DNA of 64,000 bases from Zopfochytrium polystomum (GCA_025765615.1 JAIVFJ010000083.1:186001-250000), one strand, 5' to 3'. Counted from the stretch's first letter, positions 1 through 13,108 are shown. Translations and numbers: made by a program. Notes: generated from the letters alone by a model not told the origin.

Positions 1-60
1 AAAACCCCAAGAAACAAAAAAAAGAAAACAAACAAACAAACAAACAAACGAAAAAAAAAG

Positions 61-92
<32 letters not shown>

Positions 93-150
93 AGGCGGAG
101 AGGCGGCGGGCGGCGGGCGGTGGTGGCCGCGGTGGCGGAGTGAAACCCTT
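1..150. other. A-rich and G/C-rich low-complexity end of window
   Basis: The first 90 bases are almost pure A with AAAC repeats, followed by a CGG-rich stretch. I see no gene in it. It lies just beyond the 3' end of the minus-strand gene that follows. Confidence 0.6.
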
Positions 151-611
151 TTACGCAGGCGGGAACAGCTCGATCTGGCAGATGCTGACGGGCAGAACCG
201 TCCCGCCCGCAGGACCCGCACCCCCGCCGCCGCCGCCTCCGCCGCCGCCGCGCCGCGCCCACCCGCCGACCCTCCGCCCCCCACCTCCACGAGCCCCGAG
301 TCCCCCTGCGGCCACCGCACCGGTCCGTCCCGTCGTCGTCCTCGGCGGCGGCGGCTGCGGCGGCGGGGGCGTCCCGAACCGCCCGGCTCCGCTGGTCGCA
401 CCTAGCGGCGGTAACGGTCGTCGCGGCAGCCCGCGGAGCAAGAGCGGCGGCGGCGTGGGTGGCGGTTGCGCGGGTCGCCGGCGGTGTTGTGCGCGGTCGT
501 TGTTGTTGTTGTTGTTTGGCGGCGCCGTCGTAGTCGTCGAGGCGGCGGCGGTGGGGGATGCCGCGAGCGCGTCGATCGTCGTTGTTAGGTGCGGTGGTGG
601 TGCCGGCGGCG

Positions 612-643
<32 letters not shown>

Positions 644-2889
644 GGTGGTGGTGGTAGTGTCGACACGGTCGTTGTTGCGGCACGCGATAGCGACGGCGGG
701 GCCGGCCGAGTCGGGACGGCGTCGTGCCGCCGCGGGCCGCGCGCCCACGGACCAGGCAGGTCGTCGTTGTCGTCCGACCACCAGTCGGCGTCGGCGTCGG
801 CGGTCGCGTCGTCAAAGTCGCGGCAGTCCCCGATGGGGCGGTTTTGGACGGTTGTTGCGTCGCGTTGCGGGGTGGGAGCGGTGGCGGCGGGTGCGGCGGC
901 GCGGATGGCGTCGGGTGTGGGAATGGAGAACGATGGCGCGTCAGTCCGGTCGTGGGGAAATTCGAAATCGGTGGCGGCGGTGTGGGACGGTGGGAGGAAG
1001 GGTGGTGGGGAGGAGGGTGCGTGCGCCACGGGGTGAATACCTTGTCGCCGCCCGCCCGAGCCCGGTCGCGACGCCGTGCCCGCCGCTGCCGCCGCCGCCG
1101 CCGTCCCCGGACGGAGCGCGTTGAAGCCACACCTGCTCGCAGTCGCTCTCCCGTTTGGAGAGGAGACCAGTGCGGATGAAGGCCTCGCGGGGCGGTCTGA
1201 TGGCGCGTGTGCTGGATTCGAGGGCTGGCACTCTGGGCGGCCGTAGCGGGCTGTCGGGGCTGACTGCGGCCGCTCCCGCGGTGCTGTTGGGATCGGAACA
1301 AACCGCGCCGACGATGGACGGGCAGTGTCGACGTCGAGAGCCAGGAGGAGGTGGCCGCTGTACCATCGCTGCGAAGGCTGCAGTCCAGCGGCGGTTGCAA
1401 CTGGCGCAGCGGCGCGACCAGCGACGGAGGCACTCTTCGGTCGAGCGGATGGCCGTAAGGGAGCTTCAGCGATGACAGTAGGCTCGCAGCTGTCGCTTGT
1501 GCTGTTGGTGGTGGTGTGGCGATTGTTGCGCTCTGCAGTGTGCCTGGGTTCGGTTTTGCTTCGCGTCCGTATCTGCCCGTCAGTGTCGATGACAGGTATC
1601 GGCGTTTCGGCAAGACAGCGCCAAATGGGGCTCGTGCCAAGACGAAGAGGCACGCCGCTTGTGATGTATTCCAGTGATAGCGCGGTAGGAGCGTCCACCG
1701 TGCTCGGCGGCTGGCTCACGTCAAGCAGCGGCTCGGCGCTGGGAGTGGTTGCCTCCATGGCCAAAGCTGGCATCGGGTCGTCGTGCCAAGCGGGTGAGAC
1801 GCTGCTGGGAGGAACAACCTCTGGGCTGGCATCTTGCAAGTCGTCCTCGTTTGTGTGCTCGTTAATCGTGTCGACGGGATCCACTGGGCTCGTAGCAAAG
1901 TCTTGCAGCTGTTCGCTCTGGCTTGCTGCGGGCCGTTGTGTCTTTGGGGCTTCGGTTTCGGCCGCGGTTGTCCGGGCTGCCCATCCCCCGCTCAAGGAGA
2001 CCGTGTTTTGTGCCTTGTCGGGCTTCCACTTCCGGGAGGGTCCCCCAGAGCTTGGGCGCCCAGCCCTCCACGGCGGTTGCACAACCATCTTTGCCGAGTG
2101 CTGAGGTGGAGCGGGCGTCTCGTCGTCCTCTGCGCCTACCTCGTCGGCGCCCCCGCCTGACGCGGCTGATCCGAGATCCACAATAGTCAGAACAGCTTGA
2201 GGTGCCGCGTTTGGGCCGCTTTGGGAAACCAGGTAGCGGTGCGACGCCGATCCGAAAGCTTCATGGAAAAGATCGTCTTCAGAGTCGTCATCACCCCATC
2301 CGGTCACCTGGAAGTGGTCTCGGCTTGCTTTGCCCATACGGCTGGTCCTGACTGGCGACAGAAAGGAGTTCAGAATACCATCAAGCATCGCTGCCTCAAC
2401 GCTGGGGTCATCTTCTGCAGAAACGGCGTTGTCGATGGGTTCGCCGAGCGCCTCGGGCCCTTGCCCCACGTCGTCCGCGGAGTCGTCATCGGCGGGATTG
2501 TCGGGCGAGGTTGCGACGACGGCGTCCGAGGCGGTGGCGACGGCACTTTCCTCGGGAACGATCTCTTCCGCTGACATTGCTATTGCCGATCGCTCCCCCA
2601 CAGATTCGATCGTGCCTGGAAGCAAGACCTCTTGGATCGGATCCGCAGCATCCTTCACGGCGCGACCCCGCACGACCCCCTTCTGCTGCAATTGCAGCCG
2701 ATGCCGCCGCTTCCCCTGCGACACCTGATGCGCTGGCGACCGCTCCGATTGGCGGGTTGCTCGCTGAGAGACATCCCGCGATGCTGGCACTATGGACTCG
2801 ATCCGAAGGAGTGCTGAGTCGGGATAATAGCCTGACGCTGCGGCCGAGGTATAATTGCTCATCTTCGCCCGCCCGCCCGCCTCAACCAC
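151..2889 (-). CDS. Disordered, low-complexity protein with repeated RPxSA-type motifs
   Basis: An open frame of 912 codons on the minus strand; a second in-frame Met ten codons in (MSNYTSAAASG) is an equally good start. I recognise no folded domain. The N-terminal third has basic and acidic tracts, the middle is Ser/Pro/Thr-rich, and about residues 480-620 carry several short RPSSA, RPQSAP, RPKSAS and RPGTA motifs. Such motifs occur in many cilium- or microtubule-associated disordered proteins, so a flagellar role is possible but only inferred. The last ~200 residues are homopolymers of Pro, Thr, Asn, Gly and Ala; the true C-terminus may be shorter if an intron lies there. It is divergent from the LIM gene, with about 270 bp between their start codons. 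The N-terminal half is convincing; the extreme C-terminus is not. Confidence 0.55.
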
Positions 2890-3156
2890 CTTGCAAGGAT
2901 ATCAGCAATGGAAGGATAGATTGGTTTGACAGCGGGAGTGGTGGTGTTCGTGTGGGTGACTATCTGTGTGCGTGTGTGTGTGTGTAAGTGTGTGTGTGCG
3001 TCCGTGGGAGGAACGGAGGTTTCCGAGCGAAGATGAAGAGAGAGAGAAAGAGAGTCACGCCGACTGTGTGGGACGCGAAGACGCACAGCCAGACAAATTC
3101 CCCATTTCCCATTTCCCCCCCCCCCCCTCTTTCCCGGCTGAAAAAAAGGAATTCGA
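2890..3156. promoter_or_regulatory. Divergent intergenic region with GT microsatellite
   Basis: Lies between the start codons of two divergent genes and so must hold both promoters. It contains a GT repeat at about 2966-3000, a GA-rich patch, and a C run near 3115-3127. I see no clear TATA box. Confidence 0.4.
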
Positions 3157-5053
3157 ATGGCGGCCGCCTCGCTACCACGTCAACGCGTCCCCGCTGCTCT
3201 TGCGCCCACCCCCTCCAACATTCGCAAGAAGCTTCTCGCTCTCGCCGCCGACGAGGAGGCGACCAAGAGCGCCGGCCCTCGAGATGGCGACAACGGTAGC
3301 CGAAGCAGCCGGAGCAGCAGCACGGTGAGCGACACCGGCGACGGCGCGCCCGACACACACCTGGCTTCGTCCGAAACCCTCCACGCGGAATATCAGACGT
3401 TGAGAAAGGCAAAGCAGCAGCCCTGGCCGTACGCGGATCATCCTGCTGAAGACCTCGACCGCCCGGGCCGGCCGCCGCCGCCTCCGCCGGCCGCGATGAG
3501 GAAACTGCCTCCGGGAGCGTTGCGGCAGCATGCAAAACCTCAGCGGCGCTCCACGCGCGACCACGACTGGACTACAGACGAGAGGATTTGGGCGTCCGAG
3601 ACGCGCCTGCCGTCTCCTGCCGGACCGCTTCGTGGCTCGGGAGCAAGCATGAACAGCCTCACAAGGGCTCATTTCGCACCGTCGACCAACACCGTTCACA
3701 TCTCCATGCCGCTGAATCCGAAAAGGGAATCGCCTTCGTTCGTCCCTTCGTCCCTGCAGTCTTCTCTGGACAGCTTGGAATCTATTTCCTCCGTACAATC
3801 CTCCCTCGAGTCGCTGCAGAGCAACCGGCTTCCAATAGGTGCCAACCCAACCAGGAGGCACATCCGCCAACCGAGAAACCCGGCGCCTCTTCCGAGCAGA
3901 CTGACCAAGTCGAAGGAATCGCTTTCGGTTGGGAAGCTTTCGCAAAGCGAGTCCAAAGGCTCTTTAGTAAGAATTTGGCATAGCGTTAACTGCAAATGCT
4001 TTCAGTGCCGCGAGCTGGACAGAAAGCGGTTGGAGAAGGAGTCGCTGCGGCGGTTACCTCCGGAAACCAAAACAGCGGATGCTCTACCCGTCGAAGTCTC
4101 CGTGCCAAAGCCAAGAAGTCTGGGCCCAAAGAAGCCCTTTGGACAAGGCGCTGCGGCGTCCCACCAAAACGAGGCTTACGTTTCGGAACCAAGACTGTAC
4201 CATCAAGCCAGTGCATCCACCGAGAGTTCTTTTGGAGACTCCACGTCGTCCGACGACCCTTTCTCGTCGTCCGAGAGCCTGGAGGCTGCGCACGACGCGA
4301 ACGAACCCCCGCCGCCGCACGGGCGGGCGCACTCCCGCCAGAACTCCTCCAGACCGATTTCGCGCCGCACCACGGCGAGCCAGGCGGCCGCGCCGGAAAC
4401 CAAGCCGGATTCCCACCCCCGCACTGCCGCCAACACTAGGCCTCCGACCGCACGCTCGCGCGCGTCGAGCGTGGCGCCGTCGTCCCGCCGCCGCTCGGCC
4501 ACCCCCTCCGCCACTGCGCTGCCGCCAACACCGCCGGCAGACCGCTCGCCCACTCCGCCCCCCCCCGCCGACGCCGACGCCGGCGGCGCGACGTCCACCT
4601 CCGACGAGTCCGACGACCCCGACGGGGCCGCACCGCCACCCGCCACCACCGCTGCCGCCGCCGCGACGACGGACGAGGAGCCTCCGCAGCCGCTCCTCCC
4701 CGCCCCCGCGCCGCCGTGCCCGGCGTGCCGCCTCGCCGTCCGCCGCGACGAGCCCGCGGTCGCCGCGCTCGGCCACTCGTGGCACCTCGACTGCTTCCGC
4801 TGCGACGACGGCCGCGCGTGCGGGAAGGCGCCGCTGCGCGACGCCGTCTTTTACCAAAAGGGCCGGAACGTGTACTGCGCCGCGTGCTGGGAGGACGCAT
4901 ATTGCCCGCGGTGCTTCCAGTGCGGGGCGGCTATAGTCGAGGTGAGTTCAGAAGAGGGGGGAGGTTAAGAGTCCCTGCGAGCATGGGGGGAGGAGAGGAG
5001 AGGAATACTTACACAACTGTTTGATTCTCCCCTGCGCGTTGCAATTCTCACAA

Positions 5054-5092
<39 letters not shown>

Positions 5093-5610
5093 CATCCCCC
5101 CGACTACGACGATTCCAGACGCAGACGCAAACGCAGTTTAAGGGCAAGCCGTACCACGCGAAGTGCTTTGCGTGCTCCGCGTGCGCCCGCGCGCTCCCGC
5201 CCATGGTGCAGTGCGTCGCCGTGGATGCGAAACAGCGCTTCTGCCTGCCGTGCTACCAGGCCTTGCACGGACCGCGGTGCAAAGCGTGCGGCGACGTGCT
5301 GCAGGTGAGGAGGAGGCGGAGGAAGAGGAGGGAGTGCGGGAGAAAAAAAAAGTTCTAGGGGGGACGCCCCCTCGTTTCCGTTTGCACACCCCTTACCACG
5401 CCCCCGTGTGGGTTTCTTGTCTAACGTTAACACCCGATACCCCCAACCCGTCGCTTCCCACGGCAGGACGAGCAAATCGCGGCTTGCGGAGGCGCTTTTC
5501 ACGTGGGGTGTCTAAAGTGCGATACGTGCGGGAAGGAGCTTCGACGGGCTTTTTTCGAGCGCGACGGGCTGGCCTTCTGTTCGGACCACTTTCACGGATT
5601 GAAAGACTAG
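3157..5610 (+). CDS. Three-LIM-domain adaptor protein (paxillin/zyxin-like layout)
   Basis: Exons 3157-4941, about 5125-5304 and 5467-5610, all in phase 0, ending TAG. The first ~510 residues are disordered, Ser/Pro-rich, with a SLDSLESISSVQSSLESL stretch. Three LIM zinc fingers follow at the C-terminus. LIM1 has CPAC, then HLDC, FRC and CAAC; LIM2 runs across intron 1 (CFQC, then HAKCFACSAC); LIM3 runs across intron 2 (CKACGDVL, then FHVGCLKCDTC and a final CSDH). LIM domains bind proteins, and proteins of this layout usually sit at actin or adhesion sites; that role is inference. Intron 1 holds a 35-A run and ends in several in-frame AGs, so the first residues of exon 2 are uncertain by 4-6 codons. 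It converges with ADE13 (173 bp between stops). Confidence 0.85.
5054..5090. repeat. Poly(A) run inside LIM-gene intron 1
   Basis: An uninterrupted run of about 35 A, a likely length-variable site between the donor at 4942 and the acceptor near 5118-5136. Confidence 0.8.
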
Positions 5611-5783
5611 ATAGGGGTTTCCTTTTTTTGATACGGTGCTGGGTTGTGTGTATTTCTCTTTTTTTGTTGTGAAACAAAGGTGAAAGAAGTCGGTTTTGCG
5701 AGAGAAAAAAATAGCGCAGAACCAAAAGAGAGCGCATGGGAGACTCCGAAGAGGTGCGATGAAGGGGCAACAGAGGTGGGAGC

Positions 5784-7259
5784 TCAAACGTTGACGTCTT
5801 CCTGCTTGACGCCGGCATCCAGGATGGCTCGGAACGGGGCCAGTGCGGGAGTGACCTCGCGCTCCATGAACCTGTCCACCTGCTCGGGCGCGCGGCCGAC
5901 AAACGTTTTGGGGTCGAGCAACGTGTCCAGGTGGGGAACAAGCGGGGCAAAGTACGCCGACTTTTTGATCCTCTCGACCAAGTCGTTCTCGCCGCCCTCC
6001 TCCTTGACGACCTTTGCGGCCTGGTGGGACAGGACGCGGATCTCCTCGTGGCACTGCTGGCGGTCCCCGCCGCACTGCTTCACCATGTACATGATCACGT
6101 TCTCGGTCGCCATGAACGGCAGCTCCTGCGCGATGCGGCGCTCAATGACCTTGGGGTACACCACCAGGCCGTCGACAATGTTCTGCAGCAGCGTCAGCAC
6201 AATGTCGGCGGTCAGGAAGGCCTCTGGGATGGAGATGCGCCGGTTCGCCGAGTCGTCGAGGGTGCGCTCGAGCCACTGGACGGCGGCGGTCTGCTGCGTG
6301 TTTCCGACCAGTGTCATGAGGTGGCGGGCGAGGGAGCAGACGCGCTCGGAGCGCATCGGGTTGCGCTTGTACGCCATCGCCGACGAGCCGATCTGGTCCT
6401 TCTCGAACGGCTCCTCGATCTCCTTGAGCGACGCGAGCAAGCGAATGTCGCTGGCGAGCTTGTGCGCCGACGCGCCAAACGACGCGAGCGTGGACAGGAC
6501 GTCGAGATCGACCTTGCGCGAGTACGTCTGGCCGGTCACGGCGTAGGCCTGGGGGAACCCGGCCATCTCGGTGACGAGTTCGTCGAGCTGCTCGACCTTT
6601 GCGTGGTCGCCGTTGAAGAGCGACAGGAACGACGCCTGCGTGCCCGTGGTGCCCTTGACACCGCGGAAACGCAGGTCCTGGCGGGCGCGCGTGATATTGC
6701 GGAGGTCCATCAGGAGGTCCTGGATCCAGAGGCAGGCGCGCTTGCCGACGGTCGTGAGCTGCGCCGGCTGGAAGTGGGTGAATCCGAGGGTCGGGAGATT
6801 GCGGTAGCGGCGGGCAAAGGCCGAGAGCTTGTCGATGGTGCTCGCGAGCTTGGGGATGATGATGTCGAGGGCGTCGCGCATCATGATGAGCTCCGAGTTG
6901 TCGGTGACGTAGCACGAGGTGGCGCCGAGGTGGATGATGCCCGCGGCGGCCGGGGCGGCGACGCCAAAGGTGTGGACGTGGGCCATGACGTCGTGGCGCC
7001 TGCGCTTTTCCTCGGCGGCGGCGAGCTCAAAGTCGATGTCGTCCTGGTGGGCGGCCATGGCGTCGATGGCCTCCTGGGTGATCTCGGTCAGGCCCAGCTG
7101 GCGCTCGGCGGTGGCGAGGTAGAGCCACAGGCGGCGCCAGATGCCGAACTTGCGGGCGTCGGAGAAGTTGTGGGCCATCTCGGGGCTGGCATAGCGCGAC
7201 GTGAGCGGGCTAGCGTAGACCTGGTGCTTGCTCGAGGCGGAGGACGATGGGGAGGACAT
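5784..7259 (-). CDS. ADE13: Adenylosuccinate lyase
   Basis: A single-exon gene of 491 residues, full length for the family. The enzyme catalyses two fumarate-releasing steps of purine synthesis: SAICAR to AICAR and adenylosuccinate to AMP, in the cytosol. The fumarase/aspartase-superfamily signature is plain: [11 protein letters not shown] at about residue 290, the flexible catalytic-serine loop (most relatives have P where this has A). Further family blocks include [13 protein letters not shown] near residue 110 and [13 protein letters not shown] near 160. No intron is needed although neighbours have several. The start at 7259 gives a Ser-rich leader before the conserved [11 protein letters not shown]. 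Codon use is strongly GC-rich like the adjacent genes. Confidence 0.97.
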   Translation of the reverse strand: MSSPSSSASSKHQVYASPLTSRYASPEMAHNFSDARKFGIWRRLWLYLATAERQLGLTEITQEAIDAMAAHQDDIDFELAAAEEKRRRHDVMAHVHTFGVAAPAAAGIIHLGATSCYVTDNSELIMMRDALDIIIPKLASTIDKLSAFARRYRNLPTLGFTHFQPAQLTTVGKRACLWIQDLLMDLRNITRARQDLRFRGVKGTTGTQASFLSLFNGDHAKVEQLDELVTEMAGFPQAYAVTGQTYSRKVDLDVLSTLASFGASAHKLASDIRLLASLKEIEEPFEKDQIGSSAMAYKRNPMRSERVCSLARHLMTLVGNTQQTAAVQWLERTLDDSANRRISIPEAFLTADIVLTLLQNIVDGLVVYPKVIERRIAQELPFMATENVIMYMVKQCGGDRQQCHEEIRVLSHQAAKVVKEEGGENDLVERIKKSAYFAPLVPHLDTLLDPKTFVGRAPEQVDRFMEREVTPALAPFRAILDAGVKQEDVNV

Positions 7260-8284
7260 GTCACAAAGATTTTGATTTTGATTTCAGAAACAAGAAAGAA
7301 AAAGAAAGAAAGAAAGAAGGGAGGTGGTCGTTGTGGAGACGGGAACAGGGACAGGGACAGAGACAGAGACAGAGACAGAGAAAACTGGAAAGACAGATGT
7401 TGGGCCACGCGCGAAGATGCGTCGCCTTGTCGAGAATCCCTGCCCCCTTGCTGCGACTGACGAGAGCTCATCACCATCATCATCAGCTTCAGCCGACCTA
7501 CCTAAGCCTGCGCTTTCCCCCCCCCCCCCCCCCCCCTCGCCTTCTCCATCCTTGAGATCACACACACGCGCACACACACACACACACCAACACACACACA
7601 CGTTCTCTCCATCTCTCTCTTCCCTGTCTCGGCTTTCTCTCTCTCGCTGGTATCGGATCGGTCATCTTGCAGCTGTCGGAGTTTGAACTCTTCCTTTTCT
7701 GGCTGCTGCCTCGTCCCAACATCAGCACATCACACCTCTTCGAATTTCTTTTCGATCTCCGCAATTATCTTGGCCATCCGGATGGAATAAGAGAATGTCG
7801 TGGAATCACTTGTTAGTTCGAGCCTGACTTTTTTCATACGGAGAGAGAGGGAGAGAGAGAGCGAGAGAGAGTGCGGGAGTGAAAAAGCAATTTGCCCTTC
7901 TCGAAGGAATGGCGGGAAGGGGAAGTGGGAGAAGAGAGTAACGGATGGGGAGAGTGCGCTGGCTGGCTACACGTGCTCGTTCTCGAAGCGCCTTCTTTCC
8001 AGATCGGCCTTCCATTTCATTGGGAGTTTGATGGGTTGGGGAAAACATGGGGGAAAAAAAAGAAACACAGACACGAAAAAGTCATACGCGCGCACGCGAC
8101 TCCTTCCCCCTCATCCCTCACCCTCGCGGCGACCTCGCCTTCCTCCTCCTACACGCCTATACTACTGTTGCGAAGAGCACAAGAGACAGAGAGAAAGAGT
8201 GACCCGCTGGTGGTTCCCACTCGCTAGCGCTGCACACCGGAACCGCTTCCTGCGCAACAAGAGCGACCCCGCGCACCAGGAACG
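7260..8284. promoter_or_regulatory. Divergent intergenic region, microsatellite-rich
   Basis: About 1 kb between the ADE13 start and the start of the CH-domain gene. It holds GGGACA/AGAGAC repeats (about 7340-7380), a long C run (7518-7535), CA repeats (7559-7600) and GA repeats (7840-7880). No further gene is supported; the short frames here are low complexity. Confidence 0.5.
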
Positions 8285-11200
8285 ATGGCTTCGCACGGAC
8301 GCCAACCTTCGAGCAGTTCCAAATTCAACTTTCACCTTTCGGGCGGTAAGTTCGCTGGGCTTCCTCCCGCCACCCCCCTTCGCCTGCCCTTGCATTTCGT
8401 TGTGTTGCTAGTTGCTAACCTGTACCGCTTTACTTCTTCCCCGTTTTCAACTGCACTACGCAGCACAACACTTTTGGAGTGAAACGGAGACAGCAGCGTA
8501 CGCCACATGGATAAACACCCAGCTGGCAAACGACCCAGACGTCGCGTCCCATATACCCATTGCTTCAGACGGAACGGCCCTATTCCAATCATTAAAGGAC
8601 GGTCTTATTCTTGCGAAACTGATAAACCTCGCTGGCCCGGGCACTATTGACGAAAGCAAGCTCAACCTGAAGCCCAAAGGTCCTATCCATATTACAGAGA
8701 ATTTACGCAAGGTTCTTGCCGGTGCAACGCAAATTGGGGTACAAGTGCACAATGTGGGCACGGAGGATATTATGAAGGGGACTCCCCATCTATGCCTCGG
8801 TCTTGTCTGGCAAATTATCAAGGTTCGAGCCTTGCAGTTATTTTATTTTTTTTTTAAATTTTTTTAATTCCTTTGCGGAATATTGAGTCTAACCTAACGT
8901 CCATACCAGTTTGGACTGCTCGGCTCTGTGTCACCAGGCGGCAAGTCGTTGAATTCGTCTTTTGAGAATTTGTCCTCCAAGTCCCGCAACGAGCAAACAT
9001 CTTCTCGCGAACGAGCGCTGCTCGATTGGTTGAACGCTACCCTGTTCGCTGCCCATTGTCCTCGCCAAGTGACCAACTTTGGAACGGACCTTTCGGACTC
9101 GGTCGCTCTTGCCTACCTCATCGAGCACGTCGGCCAAGACCGCTCCCAGCTCAACGCTGCCAGTCTCATCGAGTCGGAGGCAGACCTGGCGGTCCGCGCA
9201 GAAACCGTCCTCCAAGCCGCCGCTCGAATCGACTGTCGCCAGTTCGCCTCCGCCGAGGACATTGTCGAAGGCAACAAAAACCTCAACCTTGCCTTCGTGG
9301 CCGTTCTGCACAACGCCTACGTCGCCTCCCGCCAGACGAATATCTTGCGCCGCGAGCTGGAGGGATTGAAAGCCGATGCGCAGCGTACCACTGGCGACAA
9401 AGACCAAAACATCACCAGGCTCCAACAGAGGCTGCAAGAAGCTCTCGATGATGCTCAGCGGTACCAAGCGGACCGCGACGAAGCCCGGCGCCAAGTTCGT
9501 GAGGCGAAGATGCAGGCCGAGGACAAGGTCAACGCGTTGAAGCAAGAGCAAGAAGATTCGAACAAGAAGATTCGCGATCTCGAGATTTCAAACGCAACGA
9601 CTCAAGCCCAGGTCGTCAATCTGACTACTGAGAGGGACAAGGCCATGAAGTGGCTTGACGAGTCTGTCGAGTACACCAGAAAGCTCGAGCAGGAGCGCCA
9701 AGCGGCAGCCGCGAAAGCCGCGGCGTTGTCCGAGCAGCTACAGCAGTCGAACCAGCGCGCTGCTCAGCTCCAAGACCAAAGCGCTCAGCTCCTGAACAAG
9801 AACATGAACAGCCTTCGGGAGGAATCTGCGCGTCGCGCAAAGGAGCTCGAAGACCAGCTCGAGAGCGCTCTCAACGAAAAGGAAGCTTTGCAGAAAGAGC
9901 TGTCGTCCAGCCGGAAGCGCCTCGAAGAGAAGAACCAATCACTCGCAACCGACAATGCTGCAACAAAGGAGCTTTTGCGCGCGGCTCAGCAGTCGATCGC
10001 TGATCTTGAGCAACAGGCCCGCACGTTTGCAAGCGAACGCGAAGAGTCTTCGCGTAAGCAGATTGACCTCGAAGCGAAAGTGCAAGCGCTCACCCTCGAA
10101 CGGCAGAGTCTGCAGCAGCAGCTCGCGTCCAAGAACTCGCTCTCCGAGCAGCAGAGCCAGTTCCTCGAGGTCGAGCTCTCGACTTTGAAGGAGCAGCTCC
10201 GGTCCATCGAGCAGCGCAACGCCGACCTCCAACGCCAGAATCGATCGCTCAGCCAAGAAAAGCAGGACGCCGCCGACCGCGCCAAGGAGCTCGAGGAGGC
10301 CGCCGACCGGTCCGCCCGCGACCGCGAGGCCCTGGACAACGCCCTCTCTGCTTCAAAGACCCTCGCCAAAACCCTGGAACAGACCAACAATGCCCTCCTC
10401 GACCAAGTCAAATCCCTCGACGCCAAGCTGGACGCCGCCGAAGCCCGCAACCGCGAGCTGCAGGACCCCCAGCGCGCCGCCCGCCCCAACGAAGAGCGCA
10501 TCAACAAGCTCGAGGCCGACCGACAGGCCGCCCGCGACCAGGTGCGATCCCTCGAGAGCGCGCTGGCGAGCACCAAGGCCCGCCTGCAGCAGGCCGAGGA
10601 CGAGCGCGACGAAGCGCAGCGCCGCGCCGAGTCGCAGGATGCCTCCGCCGCGCGCCAGCTGCGCGAGCTGAAGGAAGAGTACGCCCGCAACCGCGCCACC
10701 CGTGACGTCGAGCTCGCCGACCTCACCGCCGCAGTCGCCGCAAAGGAGTCGCTCAACCGCGCCTGCTACATCCACATCTCCAACCTACTCCAGGCCCAGC
10801 GCGACCAGCAGCGCGACATTGAGGAGAGCGACGCAGCCCGCCAGGCAGAGATCCTGCAGCTCCGCGAACAGCTCGACGCGTCGCAGGAATCGCAGCGCGC
10901 ACTGCAGCAGCGCATCGACGCCATGGATCAGCACGCGGACGCGCTCCAGAAACGCGCGCAGGCCAAGGACTCGAGTCGCCAGGACCTCCGCGCGCAGCTG
11001 GACGAGCTGCAGAACGAGCTGACTCGGAGCATCATTGCCCGTGAGGAGCAAAAGGCAAAGATTGCGAGCCTGGAGAGTCAGCTGTCGTCGCTGGAGCAAG
11101 CCGTTGAATCGAGCCGTGCTGAGAGGAGCAACGACGCGCAGCGCCTGGCCAATTTGGAGAAAAGCAAGGACCAAATCATTCAAAACCTGCGCGAACAGTT

Positions 11201-13073
11201 GAACGAAAAGGAGAGGAGCTTGAACCAAGGTGAGACTGCTTTCATTGTATACATCATTGGGACTTGCTTTCTAACAAGGTTTGACCCACCTCCAGCTTCA
11301 TCCATCGCGAGCAACAGCAACGAGGCGAGCAGCAACCTCGACCGCGAGAACCAGAACCTCCGCAGCCGCCTGCGCCAACTCCAAGACCAGCTGTCGCAAA
11401 CGGAAAGCAAACTGAACGACGAAATCGCCCGAAACGAGTCATCCTCCCGCGCCGCAAAGGACGCGCAGATCCAGCAGGACCGCGAGCTTCAGGAGCTGCG
11501 CCAGCAGAACGCCAACATGCAAGCCGCCAGCGCAAACCAGCAAAACGAGCTCTCCCACCTCCGCGACGAGCTCAACCAAGCGCGCGAGGCGCTGCAGCAG
11601 GGTCAGCAGCTGTCCGAGCAGCAGCGTTCAGACGGCCAGCGCCAGGACGAGGACGTCCAAACCGCGATTGCAAAGATCCAGACCCTGGAGCTGCAGCTCC
11701 AGCAGACCGCTGACCAGCTTGCCAGCCACAAACAACAGCAAGACCGCCATTCCAAGCAACAGGAGGACGCCCAACGTCGCCAACAGCTCCAGCGCGAGCA
11801 GCTCCAGCAAGAGAAGGAGCAGCTCGAGCAGCAGCTCCAGCAGCAAAGCAGGGAGTTTGCGGCCGCCATCCAGAACCTGGAGCAGCAGCTCGTCCAGAGC
11901 AGAAAGCGCTCCCAGTCCGAGAGCGCTGACGCTGCCGACGGTCAGCTGCAAGGTCAGAGCCAGCTGGAGGTGCAGCTGTTGCAAGAGCGGGAGCAGTTTG
12001 CTGCTCAGATCCAGCAGTTGGAGGAGCAGCTGTCGGAGGCCTCTGCCCAGTTGAGCGCTGCCGCTCAGCAATATCAGCAAGACCAAGACCAATCGCAACA
12101 AGCAAGCACCCGCCAGCAGCAGGAGCTGAACCGCTTGCAGCAAGACATTGCCCGGCTGCGCTCAGAGCAGCAAGCCCAGTCGTCCCGCAACGAACAGTCC
12201 AGCTCCCAACAGGACGCGTTGGAGCAACAGCTCGTGCTCCAAAGCCAGGAGTTTGCCGCCGTTATTCAGAGCCTGGAGCAGCAGCTGCAGGAGGCCAGGG
12301 ACCAACTGCAAAGCGAAAGGAACCAGCAGAGCACCCAGCAGCACGCGCAACGCTCAATCGCAAACAACCAGCAAGACCAGAGCCAGGAGTTTACCGCCGT
12401 TATTCAGAGCCTGGAGCAGCAGCTGCAAGAGGCCAGGGACCAACTGCAAAGCGAAAGGAACCAGCAGAACGCCCAGCAGCACGCGCAACGCTCAATCGCA
12501 AACAACCAGCAAGACCAGAGCCAACTGGAAGCACAATTGCTGCAAGAACGGGAAGAGTCCGCTTACCAGATCCAAAAGTTGGAAGAGCAGCTTTCGCAGG
12601 CTGCCGCCCAACTCAGCTTCGAAAAGCAGCAGCAAGAGGACTTGGCGCAATTCCAGCAGGCCAACGCCCGTCAGAGGCAGCAACTCGACAGCTTGCAGCA
12701 AGAACTAGCGCAGCTCCAACAACAGCTCGAGCAGGAGCAGCAAGGAAACGCGGCCGCGATTGAAAACTTGAAGCAGCAGATCGACGCCAGCGCCGGTCGC
12801 GTGCAAGCACTCGGTCAGCAGCAGCAGTCGCAGCAACAACAATCGGATCAGGCCCAGCAGCAGGCGCTGCAGCAGTTGGAAATGATGCAGAGCGAGCGCC
12901 AAGAGCAGCTTCAACAGCTCGAGCGCCTGCAGCAGCAGCTGAGCGCCAACGAGCAACAACGGGAGCAAGAGCGCAACCAGTTTGCCAGCCAACTGGAAAG
13001 CGAAAGGAGGGCGCGCCAGCAGTTGGAGCAAGAGCGCGACGCCGAGCGACGAGAGTTCAACGCTCTGCAACAG

Positions 13074-13108
<35 letters not shown>

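Noticed and set aside
140..2990. Several + strand open frames opposite the RPxSA gene
   Set aside because: Low-complexity products from a GC-rich strand; the minus strand has the longer frame and better composition.
4084..4857. Minus-strand frames over the LIM gene
   Set aside because: Arg/Gly-rich shadows of a GC-rich coding exon.
5931..7460. 509-codon + strand frame over ADE13
   Set aside because: Antisense shadow of a conserved enzyme; its product has no family resemblance.
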